This document shows, one piece after another, positions 23,855-36,209 of a stretch of DNA of 64,000 nucleotides. Both the position numbers and the translations under genes were made by a program. The DNA is taken from the NCBI RefSeq assembly GCF_029867415.1, contig NC_081180.1, positions 19,213,308 through 19,277,307 on the forward strand. Direction: 5' to 3'. Origin of the DNA: Vicia villosa. Its lineage: Eukaryota > Streptophyta > Magnoliopsida > Fabales > Fabaceae. The notes beneath the pieces are model-generated. The model was not told the origin of the DNA, did not search any database, and saw only the letters and a program-made list of their open reading frames with translations. Position 1 is the first letter of the stretch, and every line of letters begins with the position of its first letter.

Positions 23855-25290
23855 GATCCACGGCTTCTTCGAGACCCATGATGCAAGCTTCATATTCGGC
23901 CTCATTGTTTATGCACTTGAAAGTTAATCTGGCGGTAAATGGAATATGGGTACCTCGGGGGTAACAATGATTGCCCCAATTCCTCGTCCATAAGCATTGA
24001 CGACTCTGTCAAAGATTAGGCCCCATTGGGATCCTATCTCAGGTCCTTCGTCTGGTAGTGGCTCGTCGTAATCTTTCATCTTGAGGTACATGATGTCCTC
24101 GTCCGGAAAGTCAAATCTGATTTATTCATGATCATTGAGTGGGTGGTGAGCCAAGTGCTCAGCTAGGATGCTCCCTTTCACGGATTTCTGAGCGTGATAC
24201 TCAATGTCGTATTCTGATAACAACATTTGCCAACGGGCAATTCTCCCAGTTAAGGAAGGCTTTTCAAAGATGTACTTGATTGGATCCATCTTGGAGATCA
24301 ACCAAGTAGTATGTCGAATCATGTATTGGCGGAGACGCTTGGCAGCCCAGGCCAAAGCACAACACGTTTTCTCGAGCATGGAGTAGCTGGATTCACAGTT
24401 GGTGAATTTCTTTCTCAGGTAGTAGATGGCATGCTCTTTTCTCTTTGTCTCGTCTTGCTGTCCAAGGACACAACCCATGGAATCTTCTAAGACGGTTAAG
24501 TACATTATCAAAGGTCTTCCTTCTTCTGGAGGAGACAAGATGGGTGGTTCGAGCAGATATTCCTTAATGCTGTCGAACGCTTTCTAACAATCGTCTGTCC
24601 AGACGCAACTTTGGTTTTTCCGTAGAAGTTTGAAAATTGGAGCACAAGTTGCAGTCATGAGATATATGAATCTCGAGATGTAATTCAGACGTCCAAGAAA
24701 TCCTCTAACTTGTTTCTCGGTTTTGGGCGAAGGCATTTCTTGAATTGCCTTGACTTTGTCTGGATCCACTTCAATTCCTCGTTTGCTGACGATGAAACCA
24801 AGGAGTTTTCCTGAGTAGACACCAAAGGTACACTTGTTGGGGTTCAGGCGAAGCTAAAACTTCTGTAAGCATTGAAATAACTTTGACAGATTCTGTATAT
24901 GATATTCCTCATTTTCTGATATGGCAGTCATGTCGACCACATAGACTTCCACTTCCTTATGCATCATGTCGTGGAAAAGTGTAGTCATGGCTCTTTGATA
25001 AGTTGCCCCTGCGTTCTTTAGTCCAAAAGACATAACGCGGTAGCAGAACGTTTCTCAGGGGGTGATGAAAGTTGTTTTCTCCATGTATTCAGCTACCATT
25101 TTGATTTGGTTGTATCCCAAAAATCCGTCCATGAATGAGAAAATGTTGGATTTTGTTGTACTGTCAGGCAACATGTCAATATGTGGTAGAGGAAAGTCAG
25201 GGCTAGCTTTGTTCAAATCTCTGTAGTCGACGCATACGCGGACTTTTCCGTCTTTCTTTATTGTTTCTCTCACACAATGAATGACCTAAT
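23855..25290 (-). pseudogene. Ty3/gypsy pol fragment (Tat/Ogre type), dead
   Basis: Read on the minus strand from 25290 it gives reverse transcriptase (KKDGKVRVCVDYRDLNKASP, later GLKNAGATYQRAMTTLFHDM), the RT connection (GRLNYISRF), RNase H (HAIYYL-KKFTNCESSYSMLE), then the start of a second RNase-H-like domain (CINNEAEYEACIMGLEEAV) near 23930-23870. A second RNase H after the first is typical of the Tat/Ogre lineage. Four or more in-frame stops (for example at 25055, near 24855, 24584 and 24122) but no frameshift between 25273 and 24122 were seen. The catalytic YVDD position reads YVVD. Integrase, gag and LTRs are absent, so it is an orphan fragment. Confidence 0.85.
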
Positions 25291-25889
25291 TCTCTTTGTT
25301 GAGTAACAACAAAAGTTTACACACCCATGAGTCACTACCATAGATCCGTTTGAGTCACTCCAAATAGGATTACAAGTTATATGAGATTTCAACTTTATAG
25401 GATTAAACATTCACTGGGATTGTATTTTTAATTTCTTAGTGTCATAGTTTTTCTAGAATAACATTTTGAGTTCTAAACGCGTAGAAGTTTGTTTGGAGAA
25501 CAAAATCATGAAAGAATATAAAAAATGTTCCTAATACCTTTCTATCTTTTGACATGTTTCACTCTTGGAATTTGTTTAAATAGTAGTACATTAATGAAAG
25601 AATATAAAGAAATGTTCCTAATGTCTTTCTATGTTTTGACATGTTTCACTCTTGACAATGAAATTTGGGTTGAAAAAACAATTTATTATGCGTCTGAAAA
25701 ATAAAACATTTTCTTTCAATTGCCATATATTGTTTTTTAAAGTTTGATATCTGACCTCACCGACTAATACAAGAGAACAGTTTCACTATTCATTTGCAAA
25801 AACTCTATTTAAAACTAAAATAAATTTTTATATAGACTAATCCAACACAATTGTAACTTTTATTTAATAATTAAATTTTATTTTCAAAT
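25291..25889. other. Intergenic DNA with a short duplicated phrase
   Basis: No gene. The phrase gaaagaatataaa-aatgttcctaat and ttctat-ttttgacatgtttc occurs near 25510 and near 25598. Similarity to the right-hand ABCB arm starts only near 25890. Confidence 0.5.
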
Positions 25890-27206
25890 TTTGAAACGTG
25901 TTAAGAAAGTAGTTTTGCGAAGTCAAAGGTGATGTGCATGTGGATGCTGAATATTATGATGCATGAATATGGATGCTGTTTCTAGGAAATTAACTGATCA
26001 TACATGTAAAAAAGGTGGCAGATGAAAATCAAAGTGTATTATTTTGGGGATCACGTAATGGATATATTTATCATTGGATTCTACTTCATTAATTTCAAAT
26101 CAAATTTAGTAATCTAGTCTATATTAATATTCGTATTCGGTGGCCATCCCTATTTTTCAACGTGACTGCCAAGTAACCAATTGCCTTCACTTTCATTCTT
26201 TCATAAAAACGGGTCTTTGAAAATAATATTTATTATAATTAATTTTAATTATTCTCTTTAATATATCAAATGATTTTTAATTAATATTAAATTTTATAGA
26301 CATCGTAAATATGATAGTAGCTTTCAGTTCAATAGTAGATTTTCTGATACAAATATGGATAAAGCTAACATGTGCCTTTAGGCCACATGTTAAGAAACCT
26401 AAATATAGTAAATTAGTATTGAAAAACGTAATAAACACATAAATTATAAACTTTTTGTGAAAACAATGCACAATTTTTAAGATAGGAAATAAATAGTTAT
26501 CAAATGTATCATGTTACTAAGTTTGATAGTTTGGTGTGATTTGATCTTGATGATATATTGAATGCAATAAATTTGAGATAGGAAAAAATTTTAATATAAC
26601 TTCTAAGACATAGTTTTTACTATTTTTCATGACTTGCCTATAATTTTCTCCTTTACGTATACAATTTCTTCATATTTTCACCTCTAAATTATATTTAAAT
26701 ATGTATTTTTATATTTTCATTGAAAAATAGTAAAAATTATAATTGTATCCAAATTTTCCTGTTTTGACATATTGATTAATATAATTAATATAATAGAAAG
26801 ATGTGAAAAAAAATAAGGAGAGAGAACTATGAATGATTGAATAAATGATATTTCACATTAATCAAACAAAAATATTTTTGAATAAATTTTATTATATTTT
26901 AAACTGAAATGAATAATATATTTTATAAAAAAATATAAGAATATATCTTGACTGTGACAGTGATCTATGATTAATATAAGATAACATAATTGAAAAAGGG
27001 TTTAGTAAGGTTTAGTTAGTAGAAATTTCAATGAAGTAGATAGCTTTATTTATTAAATTAATTTAATAATCATAAATCATAATCTCAAACACAACATTAA
27101 CCAAGTAACTTGGACCAGACAACTAAAGTAAACAAATAGTTATGACTAGAATAAAATTGAACTTGCGCTTCAAGAAAATATCATATGCAGTTTCCAAATT
27201 CTCTAC

Positions 27207-27214
27207 TATATATA
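27207..27214 (+). promoter_or_regulatory. TATA box of ABCB gene 2, conserved in gene 3
   Basis: TATATATA in ctctactatatatagtaaca, about 100 bp before the ATG. The mirrored gene 3 has ctctactatataagatcc at the same distance relative to aacaacaatacat, so the core promoter lies inside the duplicated block. The surrounding tttccaaattctctacta is identical in both. Confidence 0.6.
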
Positions 27215-27314
27215 GTAACATGCTAACAACAATACATATTCCACTCAAACCATTTTCCAAACTTTTCTATCTTCTTTCAACCAAATTATTACTTCAGCTT
27301 TTAGTTCTAAGGAA

Positions 27315-30300
27315 ATGGAGGTAGATGTTGCAAGTAATGAGCAAGTAGTGGAATCTGGAAGCAAGCAAGATTCAGAGAAGAGTAAAGCTAAACCTGAAAC
27401 CACTAATACAGTTCCATTATACAAGCTTTTCTCATTTGCTGATTCTTTGGATCATTTGTTGATGTTTGTTGGGACTGTTGGTGCTATTGGGAATGGAATC
27501 TCTATGCCTTTAATGACTTTGATATTTGGAAGTATGATCAATGCATTTGGAGGATCGTCAAGTACCAAAGAAGTTGTTGATGAAGTTTCAAAGGTAATGA
27601 TCCCTTTTAACACGAGCTTGTTTGGGAGAGCTTATGAAAACAATTTATAACTTATAATAACATCTTGATGTGCTCAGGTGTCTTTGAAATTCGTATACTT
27701 GGCTGTGGGGACCTTTGTTGCGTCTTTTTTGCGTAAGTACATTGGTTTATGCATTAGTTTATACAGTCTATAATAATTTGTTTGGATCATTATGACAAGA
27801 AAATAAACACTTTTTGATATGTATCTCAGAATTGACTTGCTGGATGATCACTGGTGAGAGACAGGCTGCAAGAATCAGAGGCTTATACCTCCAAACTATT
27901 TTGAGACAAGATGTGAGTTTCTTTGATAAGGAAACTAATACTGGAGAGGTTGTTGGAAGAATGTCGGGTGATACTGTTCTTATTCAAGATGCCATGGGAG
28001 AGAAGGTACTAATCAACCACCATGTACAACTCATAAATTTTCATCATCATCATAAATCTTGACATCAATTTTTCCTGTTTTGAATTCAGGTGGGACAGTT
28101 TCTACAACTAGTGGCTACATTCTTTGGAGGTTTTGTGATAGCATTCATCAAGGGGTGGCTTTTAACTGTTGTGATGATGTCTTGTATTCCACTTCTTGTT
28201 TTGTCTGGTGCTATGATGAGCATGGTTATTGCAAAAGCATCATCAACTGGACAAGAAGCTTATTCTAAAGCAGCAAGTGTAGTAGAACAGACAATAGGTT
28301 CTATTAGAACTGTATGCAAACTTTCTGAAACAACTCCTTTACCTTTTTTTTTATTTTTATTATTATTATATTTTCATTACAGCTTATTTAAATTACTTCC
28401 ATTTTTCAATTTTAGGTTGCATCGTTCACCGGAGAGAAACAAGCCATAGCTAAATATGACCAGTCTTTACTTGATGCTTACACAAGTGTAGTAAAAGAGG
28501 CACTAGCTTCTGGTTTGGGATTTGGTTCACTCTACTTTGTTGTTATTGCCAGCTATGGTTTGGCGGTATGGTTTGGAGGGAAAATGGTAATAGAGAAAGG
28601 TTATACCGGAGGTGAAGTTGTGACTATAATTTTTGCTGTATTGACCGGATCCATGTAAGTTTTGTTTTCTTTTTCTTCACTTGAGCTTAAATTTTTTGCT
28701 TATATTTTGTTACTGAGGGACTATATATATATTCCAGGTCTCTGGGGCAGGCATCTCCAAGCTTGAGTGCTTTTGCTTCAGGACAAGCTGCAGCATTTAA
28801 GATGTTTGAGACAATTAAAAGGAAGCCGGAAATAGATGCTTATGACACAACCGGAAGAAAGCTTGATGACATTCGTGGAGACATAGAGCTTAGGGAGGTT
28901 TGCTTTAGTTATCCTACAAGACCGGATGAACTGATATTCGATGGATTTTCTCTTACAATACCAAGTGGGACTACTGTAGCTTTGGTAGGGCAAAGTGGAA
29001 GTGGAAAATCCACAGTTGTCAGTTTGGTAGAGAGATTTTATGATCCACAGGCTGGTGAAGTTCTCATTGATGGTATCAACCTCAAAGAATTTCAACTAAA
29101 ATGGATCAGACAGAAAATAGGCCTAGTAAGCCAGGAACCGGTTCTCTTTACTTGTAGCATTAAAGAGAATATTGCCTATGGAAAAGATGGTGCCACCGAT
29201 GAAGAAATCAGAGCTGCAGCAGAACTTGCTAATGCTGCCAAATTTATAGATAAACTTCCTCAGGTGAACTGAATTCTCAAATCTTTATTTAAATGTAGAA
29301 ACTGCATAGTAAATTCTGTTTAACAGTTGCGTGATCTTTTTTATTTAATCATTTTGTTTAATTATGGATAATGATCTTAGGGACTAGACACAATGGTTGG
29401 TGAGCATGGAACTCAGCTCTCGGGAGGTCAAAAGCAAAGAGTTGCAATCGCAAGAGCAATTTTGAAAGATCCAAGAATCTTACTTCTTGATGAAGCTACA
29501 AGTGCTCTTGATGCTGAATCTGAGAGAATTGTACAAGAGGCATTGGATAGAATAATGGTAAACCGAACAACTGTTATTGTTGCTCACCGCTTAAGTACTA
29601 TAAAGAATGCCGATACCATTGCTGTTATTCATCAAGGAAAAATAATTGAAAGAGGTATATATATAAATACATATTGTAGAGTAATATATAAATCTAACTG
29701 AATGTTCATCTTATACCTTACTGAACTCTTCTATTTTTCAATTGATCAGGTTCACATGCTCAGCTCACAAGGGATCCTGATGGAGCCTATAGCCAGCTCA
29801 TTAGGCTGCAAGAAATGAAAGGTTCAGAGCAGAATGTTACAAATGACACAAACAAGTCAAACAGTTTAGTGCTATCCGAAAGACGATTGAGTCAAAAATC
29901 TTTATCCTCAAGATCTATAAGCCAAGTTTCATCTGGAGTTGGAAACAGCGGTCGTCACTCACTCTCTGCATCATTTGGTGTTCCAACCGCAATAGTTGAC
30001 TTCTCAGAAACTGCAGAAGGTGGACCTCAAGCTCCTCTTTCAACAATTTCATCACCACCGGAAGTGCCACTTTATCGCCTGGCCTATTTAAACAAACCTG
30101 AGATCCCTGTCTTACTTATGGGGACTATAGCTGCAATTCTGCACGGTGCAATATTACCGACTTTCGGCCTCTTGCTTTCCAAAATGATAAGTATTTTCTA
30201 CGAGCCACATGACGAACTTCGTCACGATTCAAAAGTTTGGGCATTAATATTTGTTGGGCTCGGTGTTGCGTCGTTATTCATTTTTCCATGTAGATTCTAC

Positions 30301-32231
30301 TTTTTTGGCATTGCTGGAGGTAAGTTGATCAAAAGGCTCCGGAAAATGTGTTTTGAAAAGGTAGTTCACATGGAAGTAAGTTGGTTCGATAAAGCCGAGC
30401 ATTCAAGTGGAGCAATTGGAGCAAGGCTTTCTACTGATGCAGCTTCGATTCGAGCTTTGGTTGGCGATGCACTTGGTTTACTGGTTGAAAATATTGCTAC
30501 AGCTATAGCTGGCTTGGTAATTGCTTTTGTAGCTAGCTGGCAGCTTGCTCTTATAATCCTTGCAATGGTGCCTCTCCTAGGACTAAATGGATTTTTGCAA
30601 GTGAAGTTCTTGAAAGGGTTTAGCACAGATGCAAAGGTTTGTTACAATACAAGCATGATTTCTCGAAGCATTTTTAATTTTGCCTTATGTTGTGAAATTG
30701 CAAATACTGATATTGTTTTCATTGAACAGAAATTATATGAGGAAGCGAGTCAAGTGGCGAATGATGCCGTGGGAAGTATAAGAACAGTTGCTTCTTTCTG
30801 TTCTGAAGAGAAAGTGATGGAATTATATAAGCAAAAATGTGAGGGACCAATTAAGACAGGCATAAGGCGGGGGATAGTAAGCGGATTTGGTTTCGGAGTA
30901 TCATTCTTCGTGTTGTATGCAGTTTATGCAACCAGTTTTTATGCTGGAGCGCGTCTGGTTGAGGATGGAAAATCTTCATTCTCAGATGTTTTCCGAGTAA
31001 GTTACTCTCCTAAATTGATATTATAAGAACTAAATTTTTCTAGCATTGAATTATTTCATGCTTCATGATTTGCAGGTCTTTTTTGCTTTAAGCATGGCAG
31101 CTATAGGACTTTCTCAATCCGGGTCGTTGGTACCTGATTCAACTAAGGCCAAAAGTGCAGCTGCTTCCATATTCGCTATTCTTGATAGGAAATCACTCAT
31201 AGATCCAAGTGATGAATCAGGAATGACATTGGAAGAAGTCAAGGGAGAAATTGAATTTAAGCATGTCAGTTTCAAGTATCCTACTAGACCCGATATTCAA
31301 ATATTCAGAGATCTTTGCTTGAACATTCATAGTGGCAAGGTAATTTCCAATTTTTCCATATCCAATAGATTACTCTAAATTGTTCTCTCTAAAGGAGGAA
31401 CAAACAAACAACTAACAAATTGACTATCTTGATGTAAAAAACAGACAGTTGCGCTGGTCGGAGAAAGTGGAAGCGGAAAATCAACAGTGATCTCATTGAT
31501 ACAAAGATTCTATGATCCAGATTCAGGTCACATTACACTTGATGGAAAAGAAATCCAAAATCTGCAAGTGAAATGGCTAAGACAACAAATGGGACTAGTT
31601 AGCCAAGAGCCTGTTTTGTTTAATGACACTATCAGAGCCAATATTGCATATGGAAAAGGCGGAGATGCATCCGAGGCAGAGATCATAGCTGCAGCAGAAT
31701 CGGCAAATGCACACAACTTCATTAGTAGTTTGCAGAAGGTACAACGCATTTCCATTTTTTAAGAGCCAATTTATATAATCATATTGAAACATCACTAAAT
31801 GTTATACGTAATGTATCAATGATCGCATGAGTACAGAATCTAGTACGTGGTAACTAAAAAACATATAATGCATGCAGGGTTATGACACGATAGTAGGCGA
31901 GAGAGGAATTCAGTTATCAGGGGGACAGAAGCAGCGTGTGGCAATAGCGAGAGCTATAGTGAAAAATCCAAAAATACTATTACTAGATGAAGCAACAAGT
32001 GCACTTGATGCTGAATCTGAGAAGGTGGTTCAAGATGCACTTGACCGCGTTATGGTGGAGCGAACGACAATAATAGTTGCTCACAGGTTATCGACAATTA
32101 AGGGTGCAGATTTAATAGCAGTAGTTAAGAATGGAGTGATAGCCGAGAAAGGAAAACATGAAACATTGCTACATAAGGGTGGTGACTATGCTTCTTTAGT
32201 AGCATTACACACAAGTGCTTCTACATCTTAA
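27315..32231 (+). CDS. ABCB-type ABC transporter, gene 2 (twin of gene 3)
   Basis: Full-length, about 1278 aa, same fold and expected membrane role as gene 1, substrate unknown. Exons: 27315-27593, 27678-27732, 27830-28005, 28090-28311, 28416-28654, 28738-29263, 29381-29654, 29750-30636, 30730-30996, 31076-31339, 31445-31738, 31878-32231. TMD1 is in exons 1-5, NBD1 in exons 6-7 (GQSGSGKST about 408-416, [22 protein letters not shown]), a Ser-rich linker and TMD2 in exons 8-10, NBD2 in exons 11-12 (GESGSGKST about 1069-1077, [22 protein letters not shown]). The start ATG 27315 ([10 protein letters not shown]) follows a TATA box by 100 bp. The C terminus, ...HTSASTS, is two residues shorter than in genes 3 and 4. 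It is convergent with gene 3. No defect was seen. Confidence 0.95.
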
Positions 32232-33510
32232 GACCATAATTTTGTTTTATCTAATATACATAGATGTTTGTGATTTAGTCCTTCTCCATGAATTGATTAG
32301 TTAAGTTTAAATACCAAGTTCTCTGATAATGGCTTTATTTATATGTAATTGTAATGATTTTACTTTTTCTTGAAATTGAATAAGTGATAAAGAAGGTTTT
32401 TCATGTCAAATTCTTTGTACATTGCTGATGGAAAATTAACACACCATAATAAACCAATACGCGGCCGATATAAATTTTTTTAAATTTGTAAGAATATATG
32501 AGGATAACAACAAATATATGACAACAAATAGAATAAATAAAGGCACTATAGAACACCGATATTTTAACGTGGAAAACTCTTAAAGTGAGAGTAAAAAACC
32601 ATGGGTCGTCCAGATTAAATTTAGGGCTACAACTCTCATGAAGACACCAAAGACTAATTCGGCGTTTTCTGCCAATACGTGTATTGCAGCCCCATACGCG
32701 TATGACAGCCCCATATGCTGCCCCATACGCGTATGGACGTCCAAAATCACCCCAAAAAAAAAGCCCAAAATACGTGTTTAAATGGAAGAAATCTAATTTT
32801 CTTAATCTGTCTGGCATTGAGAAGGAAAAATATCATCTTGGAGCAAGACAAACATGCTAAGACCAACGAGAAGCACCAAATTCAACGGATTCCTCAATAT
32901 AAGTTTCCTTCTTTGTGATAATTTTGTAATGTTTATCACTTTTATTATGTATTTTATTCTTATTACTATGAGTAGATAAACCCCCCAATGTTAGGGGGTG
33001 TCCCTGTTATTGAATTGGTTGGTTTTCTCTTAATTGAATCTTGTAATGACTTATATTTTATCATGTAATGATTTCATCTCATCATGCATTTTATCCAATC
33101 ACTTTTGATTTTTATTACTTTACATGGCCTCTTGAAAATACTCTAGTTCACCCTCATCATTCAAGGTCACATACTGCTCAGAATTATACCTTGTAGAAGG
33201 TTGTGTCTACCTGTTAGACCTCGTAAGTTGAATTTGAGATCATTTCGGAGCTTCACCAATGATAGAGGATCGAATATTAGTCGTGTATTCTCATTGATAT
33301 GGACCAAATTGAATGTATCCATAATAATCCTCAACAATTGTTTCCCTAATAATCATGTCAAAATTGAGTAATTATTTACAATAAACTATAATAATATCCT
33401 TTATGTACTTACATAAACTAATACATCTGCATATTGGAAATAGGAGGTGAACAAATGTTAAGACTATACCTAAAGTCGTCAAAAAGTTGTAGCGGAAGAT
33501 TTTTCGAGAA
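32232..33510. other. Gene-free spacer between convergent ABCB genes, part 1
   Basis: The first 150 bp are the gene 2 3' UTR. At 32690-32750 the phrase ccccatacgcgtatg occurs twice, with a variant (ccccatatgctg) between. Near 32560 is gatattttaacgtggaaaac, a phrase of the kind seen in plant LTR-element ends. A perfect short palindrome, accccccaatgttagggggt, lies near 32980. No gene, LTR pair or target duplication was established. Confidence 0.4.
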
Positions 33511-33750
33511 GCTACACTACTACAAAAAAACACATAACACCTCGGACGCGAAATGCATTTAACCTCGGCTAAAGAAGCAAAGCAACGAAGAGTGTCATGA
33601 AAAGTTGCCACTTAACACCTCAGTGATTTAAAAACCGAGGGGTAAAGTTATAGGCACATGGGTTCGAACCCCAGCATCAATACTTTTATTATTTTCAAAA
33701 CTAGCGTATCTTATCTCTCGGTTTATCTAGAAAACCAAGGGGTAAGATAA
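33511..33750 (+). mobile_element. CACTA-like terminal remnant
   Basis: It begins cactactacaaaaaaacaca and continues with acctcggacgcgaaatgcat, accgaggggtaaag and gggttcgaacccc. CACTA TIR-like starts followed by A-rich tracts are typical of En/Spm elements. It is related to 11007-11260. Another accgagg motif lies near 34953. The matching far end and a 3-bp duplication were not found. Confidence 0.45.
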
Positions 33751-33981
33751 TTGTTTTAAAAAACGAAAAATTGTTACATTGTTTATCTAGAATACTACAT
33801 TGTTTACACAGAATATTAAAATTAAAATTAAATTCCCTAGAGATCTAGATAAAAATCAAATTTCATGAAGATCTATATTTTAGATATTCGAATTATTGAA
33901 TCTTGAGGAAGATCAAATGTTGGGTTCAAGATTATTCCTTACGGATCTTGCATGCATTTGTTTCTGATGAAAAAAAAGTAT

Positions 33982-34188
33982 GGTTAAATATGTTGTTGGT
34001 CCCTATAAATATCTCAACTGTGACTTTTTTAGTCCCTATAAAAAAATATTTACTTTTAGTTCCTATAAAATTACTTTTGCATCCAGTTTTAGTTCTTCTA
34101 CAGGGACTAAAACTGCGTGCAAAAGTAATTTTATAGGGATTAAAAGTCATTGTGGATAATTTTATAGGGACTGAAAATATATTTAACC
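33982..34188. mobile_element. 207-bp MITE with ggttaaatat ends
   Basis: The ends are inverted: ggttaaatatgttgttggtc and, from the other strand, ggttaaatatattttcagtc; both continue ccctataaa. The whole element is almost a fold-back, with agttttagt...actaaaact in the centre. Flanking 9-mers aaaaagtat and caaaaaata do not match well, so the target duplication has decayed or the ends are slightly off. Confidence 0.65.
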
Positions 34189-35287
34189 CAAAAAAATAAG
34201 ATAATTAAAATTAATATTCAAATATATGATTTTTAGCTTAAATAAATATTTAAGAAAATAAATCTTGAACCTAGATAATCTGCTGCTCTTGCAATTCATT
34301 ATAGAGAACTTTTCCAAGCGTCTTTAGGTTTCAAGCGTTTCATGTTTCATTTAGGTTAGAAATGTTAATATTCAACATGCTTTTATAATGGATGTCTCTT
34401 AGGTTTTACGCGAATAATTAATGATACAGTCTTGAGCATTGATAATCATTAAATGGACGATAAATATTTGATTAAGGCCGCTGAAAATCTTCAAAAAAAA
34501 AAAGCTTAACATATCCCTCGGTTCAAATCAAAAATCTGGGTGAATAAGCTTTTTTTTGTATTACACTGTTTACACCGAATATTAAAATACATTGTTTACA
34601 ACAAATCTTCGGTGATATCCAAATTTTGTTGCATACCCTTTGTTCCCAAAAAAAAATCCATAACTTTCCAACTTCTGATAAGTTATTTGTTCCCACTATG
34701 AGAACTTTTATTTTATGCACTTGCAATCCATTCTAGAGACCTGTTTTCCAAGTTCTTGAGTGTTTCTAAATCAACCAATTTCATAGCAAATCCACCCAAA
34801 AAGATTTTTTAGTAGCAACACATGAAATGGACGGTGGTAAATATTTTCTCTCTTTGGGTCGGCTACATATAAGTTAGTATTATGGTAAAATCAGTTTATC
34901 GAGAGTTTTTATAGTAAAATCTAAATATTATACCCCTCAATTTTATAAGAAAACCGAGGTAAATTATCTTCTTATTTTAACTAGGGTTAAATATACAAAA
35001 CCCCCTGTAATGTTAACGAGTTTTGATTTTATCTCTTGTAAAAGACTTTTTTAATCCCCCACTAACTTATCTAGATTCCCTTACTAAACCCCCCAAATGC
35101 CACTTGTTCATTCAGACTCACCATTTTTTTAATTTTTATGTCTACGTGGAATATAAGGGAATAACACATGTCATTTTGTTTGATTTATTTAATGTACCTT
35201 GTTCATTCAAATTAATTCATTTTATCTACCCCTTGTAAACATTAGGGTTACTTTTCACAATACCAACACTAATTGCGAAGGACAAGA
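34189..35287. other. Gene-free spacer, transposon debris
   Basis: It contains repeated short segments (cattgttta-a-c-gaatatt near 33781, 33797, 34563 and 34592) and another possible MITE end at 34985 (gggttaaatatacaaaaccc). No matching opposite end and no gene were identified. Confidence 0.4.
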
Positions 35288-36209
35288 AACTTGCGACGGA
35301 GGAGCAACGCAACTCAGGTAATCTCTGCTCAAGGAACGACGGGGGTTACATCATTTGTGGTGAAAGAAAACGAGTCCGGCGACATTGAAACATAGCATGT
35401 CTGAGGTAAGTCATCTATAACCTTCCTCTTCTTCGTCCTCCTTGGTTTATCTTTTTAGGTTTTTTATCTAAAATTTTATACACAAGAAATGCAACACTTT
35501 AACATTACTTTTTACCATAGGGTGGATTTATAAGGTTAAACCAAAATGAGATGATTTATAGAGGGGGAGTTGATTCGACTGTGTCTGAGTTACACATCGA
35601 GAACTAGACATTGGAGAGTGTTGATAAGTTAGTGAATAGGCAGGGGTATAAGAAAGGGAGTTGTAGGTTATGGACAGAGGTTTTAGAAATTGATGAGGGT
35701 TTTATTCAGATAAGAAAAGATGATGATGCGTACGATTTAGCATCATATTTTTGTGCAACGAGTACTAACTGCAAAGAAGAAGAAACTTGCGACGGAGGAA
35801 TAACATAACATAGGAAACGAGCTCGACGACATTGAAACATAGGATGTTTGAGGTAAGTCATCTATAACTTTCCTCTTCTTCGTCATCCTTGGTTTTTATT
35901 TTTAGGTTTTTTTATCTAAAACTTTATACACAGGAAATGCAACACTATAACGTTACTTTTTACCATGGGGTGGATTTATAAGGTTAAACCAAAATGAGAT
36001 AATTTATAGAGGGGAAGTTGATTCGACTATGTCTAGGTTACACATTGAGAACTGGATAATGGAGAGTGTTGATAAGTTAGTGAATAGGTGGGGTATAAGA
36101 AAGAGAGTTATAGGTTATGGACAGAAGTTTTGGAAATTGATGGAGCTTTTATTCAGATAAGAAAAGATGATGATGCATACGATTTAGCATCATATTTTTG
36201 TGCAACAAG
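35288..36209 (+). repeat. About 496-bp tandem duplication inside a MULE fragment
   Basis: Copy 1 starts aacttgcgacggaggagcaa at 35288; copy 2 starts aacttgcgacggaggaataa at 35784. Both contain gacattgaaacatag, a probable intron (ggtaagtcatctataac to ttatacac-ag), tggatttataaggttaaacc and the coding block ending TYFCATS-like. Copy 2 has lost about 50 bp near its start. The copies are diverged, so it is not recent. Confidence 0.85.

Larger units (their letters stand above)
25890..32231 (+). repeat. Left arm of the ABCB inverted duplication
   Basis: From about 25890 this strand matches the reverse complement of 45310 downwards. Examples are agtcaaaggtgatgtg against agtcaaaagtgatgtg, and ggccatccctatttttcaac-gtgactgc, which is shared. 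The match runs, with indels, through the promoter and the whole of ABCB gene 2, including introns. It stops at the stop codon: the 3' UTRs are unrelated. The right arm is 37886-45310. Confidence 0.85.

Noticed and set aside
32401..32918. Open frames of up to 138 codons on both strands in the spacer
   Set aside because: They overlap on opposite strands, have low-complexity composition and no recognisable motif; probably chance in less AT-rich DNA.
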